A stretch of DNA of 64,000 nt from Lytechinus variegatus (lineage: Eukaryota; Echinodermata; Echinoidea; Temnopleuroida; Toxopneustidae): positions 38,814,180 to 38,878,179 of the forward strand of contig NC_054740.1 in NCBI RefSeq assembly GCF_018143015.1, in the 5' to 3' direction. A program made the position numbers and the translations under genes. The notes beneath the pieces were generated by a model. It was not told the DNA's origin. It saw nothing but the letters and a program-made list of their open reading frames with translations, and did not search any database. Position 1 is the stretch's first letter; each line of letters starts with the position of its first letter. Positions 61,901-64,000 of this stretch are shown piece after piece.

Positions 61901-62221
61901 TTATATAAATATAAATTCCATAAAGTGTGTACATATGATCCATTGTATGTGGGACTTTCCTGAAAAAATTTGCCTCAGTGTTCCAGTTCATATAAAAAGT
62001 TTGGTGACACAACATATGCTGCTTTGACAACTGCTCTTTATTTTTATTTTGTCTAAGATGTAGTTTTTGGGTTAGGGTTGCAATAGGGTTTGATGTTAGG
62101 TTTAAGATAGGGTATAGTGTTACATCCAGGGTTGAAGTTAGTCATTTGATTAGTGCGTTGCATTTATTGAGCAATTGTTGCCGGAGCAAATGTTGTGGAA
62201 ACAAAAGTTGTAATGCTCTCA

Positions 62222-62405
62222 AATAAATAAATAATAATATATAGCACACATACCTATCTTGTTAAGTGCTCAAGGTGCTCCCATATGGCTGGCTGAGCTA
62301 GTCTACCAATTCTGGTGCTCACAGCTTTTTGAAGAATTACTTCCTGCTAGTACCCATTTATGTACCTCACCTGAATTGAGTGCAGCACAATGTGGATAAA
62401 TCATG
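62222..62405 (-). mobile_element. SINE, degenerate and 5' truncated
   Basis: On the - strand, ATTTATCCACATTGTGCTGC, CAATTCAGGTGAGGTAC and ATGGGTACTAGCAGGAA match the central part of the SINE at 1936-2247. The tail GTGCTATATATTATTATT is shortened. Confidence 0.6.
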
Positions 62406-63033
62406 GTTTCGGAAGTTCATGAAGTCAAAGTAAAAATGCAGAAGAATTGTCTGTGGGGGGGGGGGGTACGTGGCATTACCAACATTTTGATCCTCTCAGT
62501 ATGGAATTTTTCTTTGTGATAATATATCTGGCATGCCCGGTTTTTTTCCAGGAGTTACCCTGTTTCGGAGATTTTTTTATCAACCAGCAAAAGAGGAGCA
62601 CCCCATTTTTCCATTTATTTAAGATAAAAAATAAATCGGCCCATGTACATGTATTTGTATGGTCGGGTGGGGTATGGATATAATTTTTCAATATTTGTAA
62701 TATCTCAATGTTTAACTATAAGAATGCTAAACATGTCTTGGTTTAAAAAAGTGAGGGAGGCAGTGACATTGAGCAGAAAAAATTGGGCCGTGCGAATAAG
62801 AGCCCTTTTTTCAATTTTATAAAACTAGCTGTTTGTAAGTAACGAAAGACTTCACACACGACTGGCAACTTGAGTTGTGTTTCATAAACACTAATTGTTA
62901 CAATAACAAAGGCACAACTCCCAGAGTAAATTTATTATCAGATTGAAGGATTTCAATAGCTTTTAACTGTAATTGCAAATTTTTTACAAGTTTTTTTTTA
63001 CTAGTAAATGGGCCCTTCATCTTGCACTAATTA

Positions 63034-63508
63034 CCGGGGGGGGGGGGCCACTTCCATTCACGAGTGGATACCATGCGCGACCATGGGGTCTCGAAAAGCA
63101 CCCTAAACACGTAATTTCCATATTCTGAAAATGCACCCCTTAACAAGTATTGGCGTGTGAAACCTTACCCGGTATCGGAAACAAAATGATACTCTTGGCA
63201 AATATTCCCTGAAATGAACCCCTAAACAAGTACAGGAATGTTTTATTGTTACGGGTCCTTTGGTAATTGTCGGCTTTACCTTTTTGGTTTAGTACGACCC
63301 CACCTTCTACACCTCGTGCAAATAGGACTCTAAACACGTAATTTTCCAAGCGAAATAGATACCCTTTTTTCATTATTTTTGTGTTTTTGACACCCTTTTC
63401 ACGTTACGTACGTAACGTGCCCTATCGTGAAAAGGACATCCTTTTTACGTGTTTTTTTGGTCGCGCATGGTATCCACTCGTCAATGTAAGTGGCCCCCGG
63501 CCCCCGGG
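63034..63508. mobile_element. CCCGGGG-TIR element, copy 3
   Basis: CCGGGGGGGG...CCACTTCCATTCACG at the left and the complement ending GGCCCCCGGG at the right. The 8-bp duplication actaatta is at 63026-63033 and 63509-63516. It matches 35359-35917 in inverted orientation over almost its whole length. The remaining 63520-64000 is AT-rich with no gene seen. Confidence 0.75.
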
Positions 63509-64000
63509 ACTAATTACTGAGAGATCCCATTCCCAATTTACATGTTTTTCAATATAATGGGAGTAGACTCCCTGTTGCCCTTAAATTTTGAAATATGCAT
63601 TTAGATGCTGGTTGCCGGAGCTGGTGTGACAAGAGTTTTAGTCTAACGTACGTTACAATCAGATTGTAAAAGCCAATTGGCTTTTAGCTGAAGGGAATCA
63701 ATATCGATTGAGAATTTGATGTGGCGCTCAAGAACCGGTTCTCAGTCATAAGCATAACTAACAACCCTTAGTAATAGTCCGAAGTGCTATACTCGCTTTT
63801 ATTTTTTATTTTAACCAAATAGAATTAATTAAATACCCAATTCTCTTACTTTTCATTAGCTGGCTTCTGTTTTATCTTTATTTTGATAGTTTAGCTCTCT
63901 CTTTTTTTTGGGGGGGGTGAGATATTCAAACCATAATGCTAAATACTAAAAAAGGGGGATCTTTCTTAAAAAGTAAACGCATAAATTATAATTGGGAACA

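Overview
The window is animal nuclear DNA. The genes are intron-rich with GT-AG splicing, exons are short, and most of the DNA is transposons, MITEs, SINEs and simple repeats. Gene content and repeat style fit an echinoderm, most likely a sea urchin; that assignment is inference from style, not from a search. There are no bacterial operons, CRISPR arrays or recognisable complete tRNA or rRNA genes.

Three gene families could be assembled exon by exon, with every splice phase closing. (1) Two tandem iduronate-2-sulfatase-like genes lie on the + strand. Copy 1 (3213-9685) has exons 3-7 only; its first two exons are upstream of the window or lost. Copy 2 (21509-32935) is complete, with seven exons and 585 residues. 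Homology between the copies covers about 1283-11770 and 28160-33750, introns and 3' flank included, so this is a segmental duplication. (2) An SLC25A43-like mitochondrial carrier is on the - strand (45062 down to 40308; four exons, 333 residues), with one apparent GC-AG intron. (3) Phosphoglycerate kinase is on the + strand (45678-59609; twelve coding exons, 416 residues). The last two genes are head to head, 615 bp apart between start codons, and probably share a bidirectional promoter. Functionally the set is lysosomal glycosaminoglycan breakdown (the sulfatases), mitochondrial transport (SLC25A43) and glycolysis (PGK). They are neighbours, not a pathway.

The region between and around the sulfatase copies (about 9.7-27.3 kb) is a transposon graveyard. 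At least four hAT-like elements have recognisable ends and 8-bp target duplications (1349-3074, 14180-16780 with 14488-15902 nested inside, 18561-21126, 24083-27140). They carry further insertions (SINE, Tc1-like MITE, long-TIR MITE). Two broken LINE copies with RT or RNase H coding are present (13.6-17.15 kb and 56.2-59.5 kb), plus two short LINE 3' ends. A SINE family with a tRNA-like head occurs four times and shares a tail motif with the short LINE ends.

The most unusual signal is a decayed tandem array upstream of the real exon 2 of sulfatase copy 2. Three degenerate exon-2 copies sit at about 23.6, 23.95 and 27.2 kb. Once a 3-kb hAT insertion is subtracted, the last two intervals are 170 and 173 bp. 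Other points worth a look are the GC-AG intron, a MITE carrying three palindromic cAMP-response octamers inside sulfatase intron 1, a MITE inserted seven bases after a PGK splice donor, and a SINE-like repeat whose head resembles 7SL RNA. I did not find a convincing new multi-gene system.
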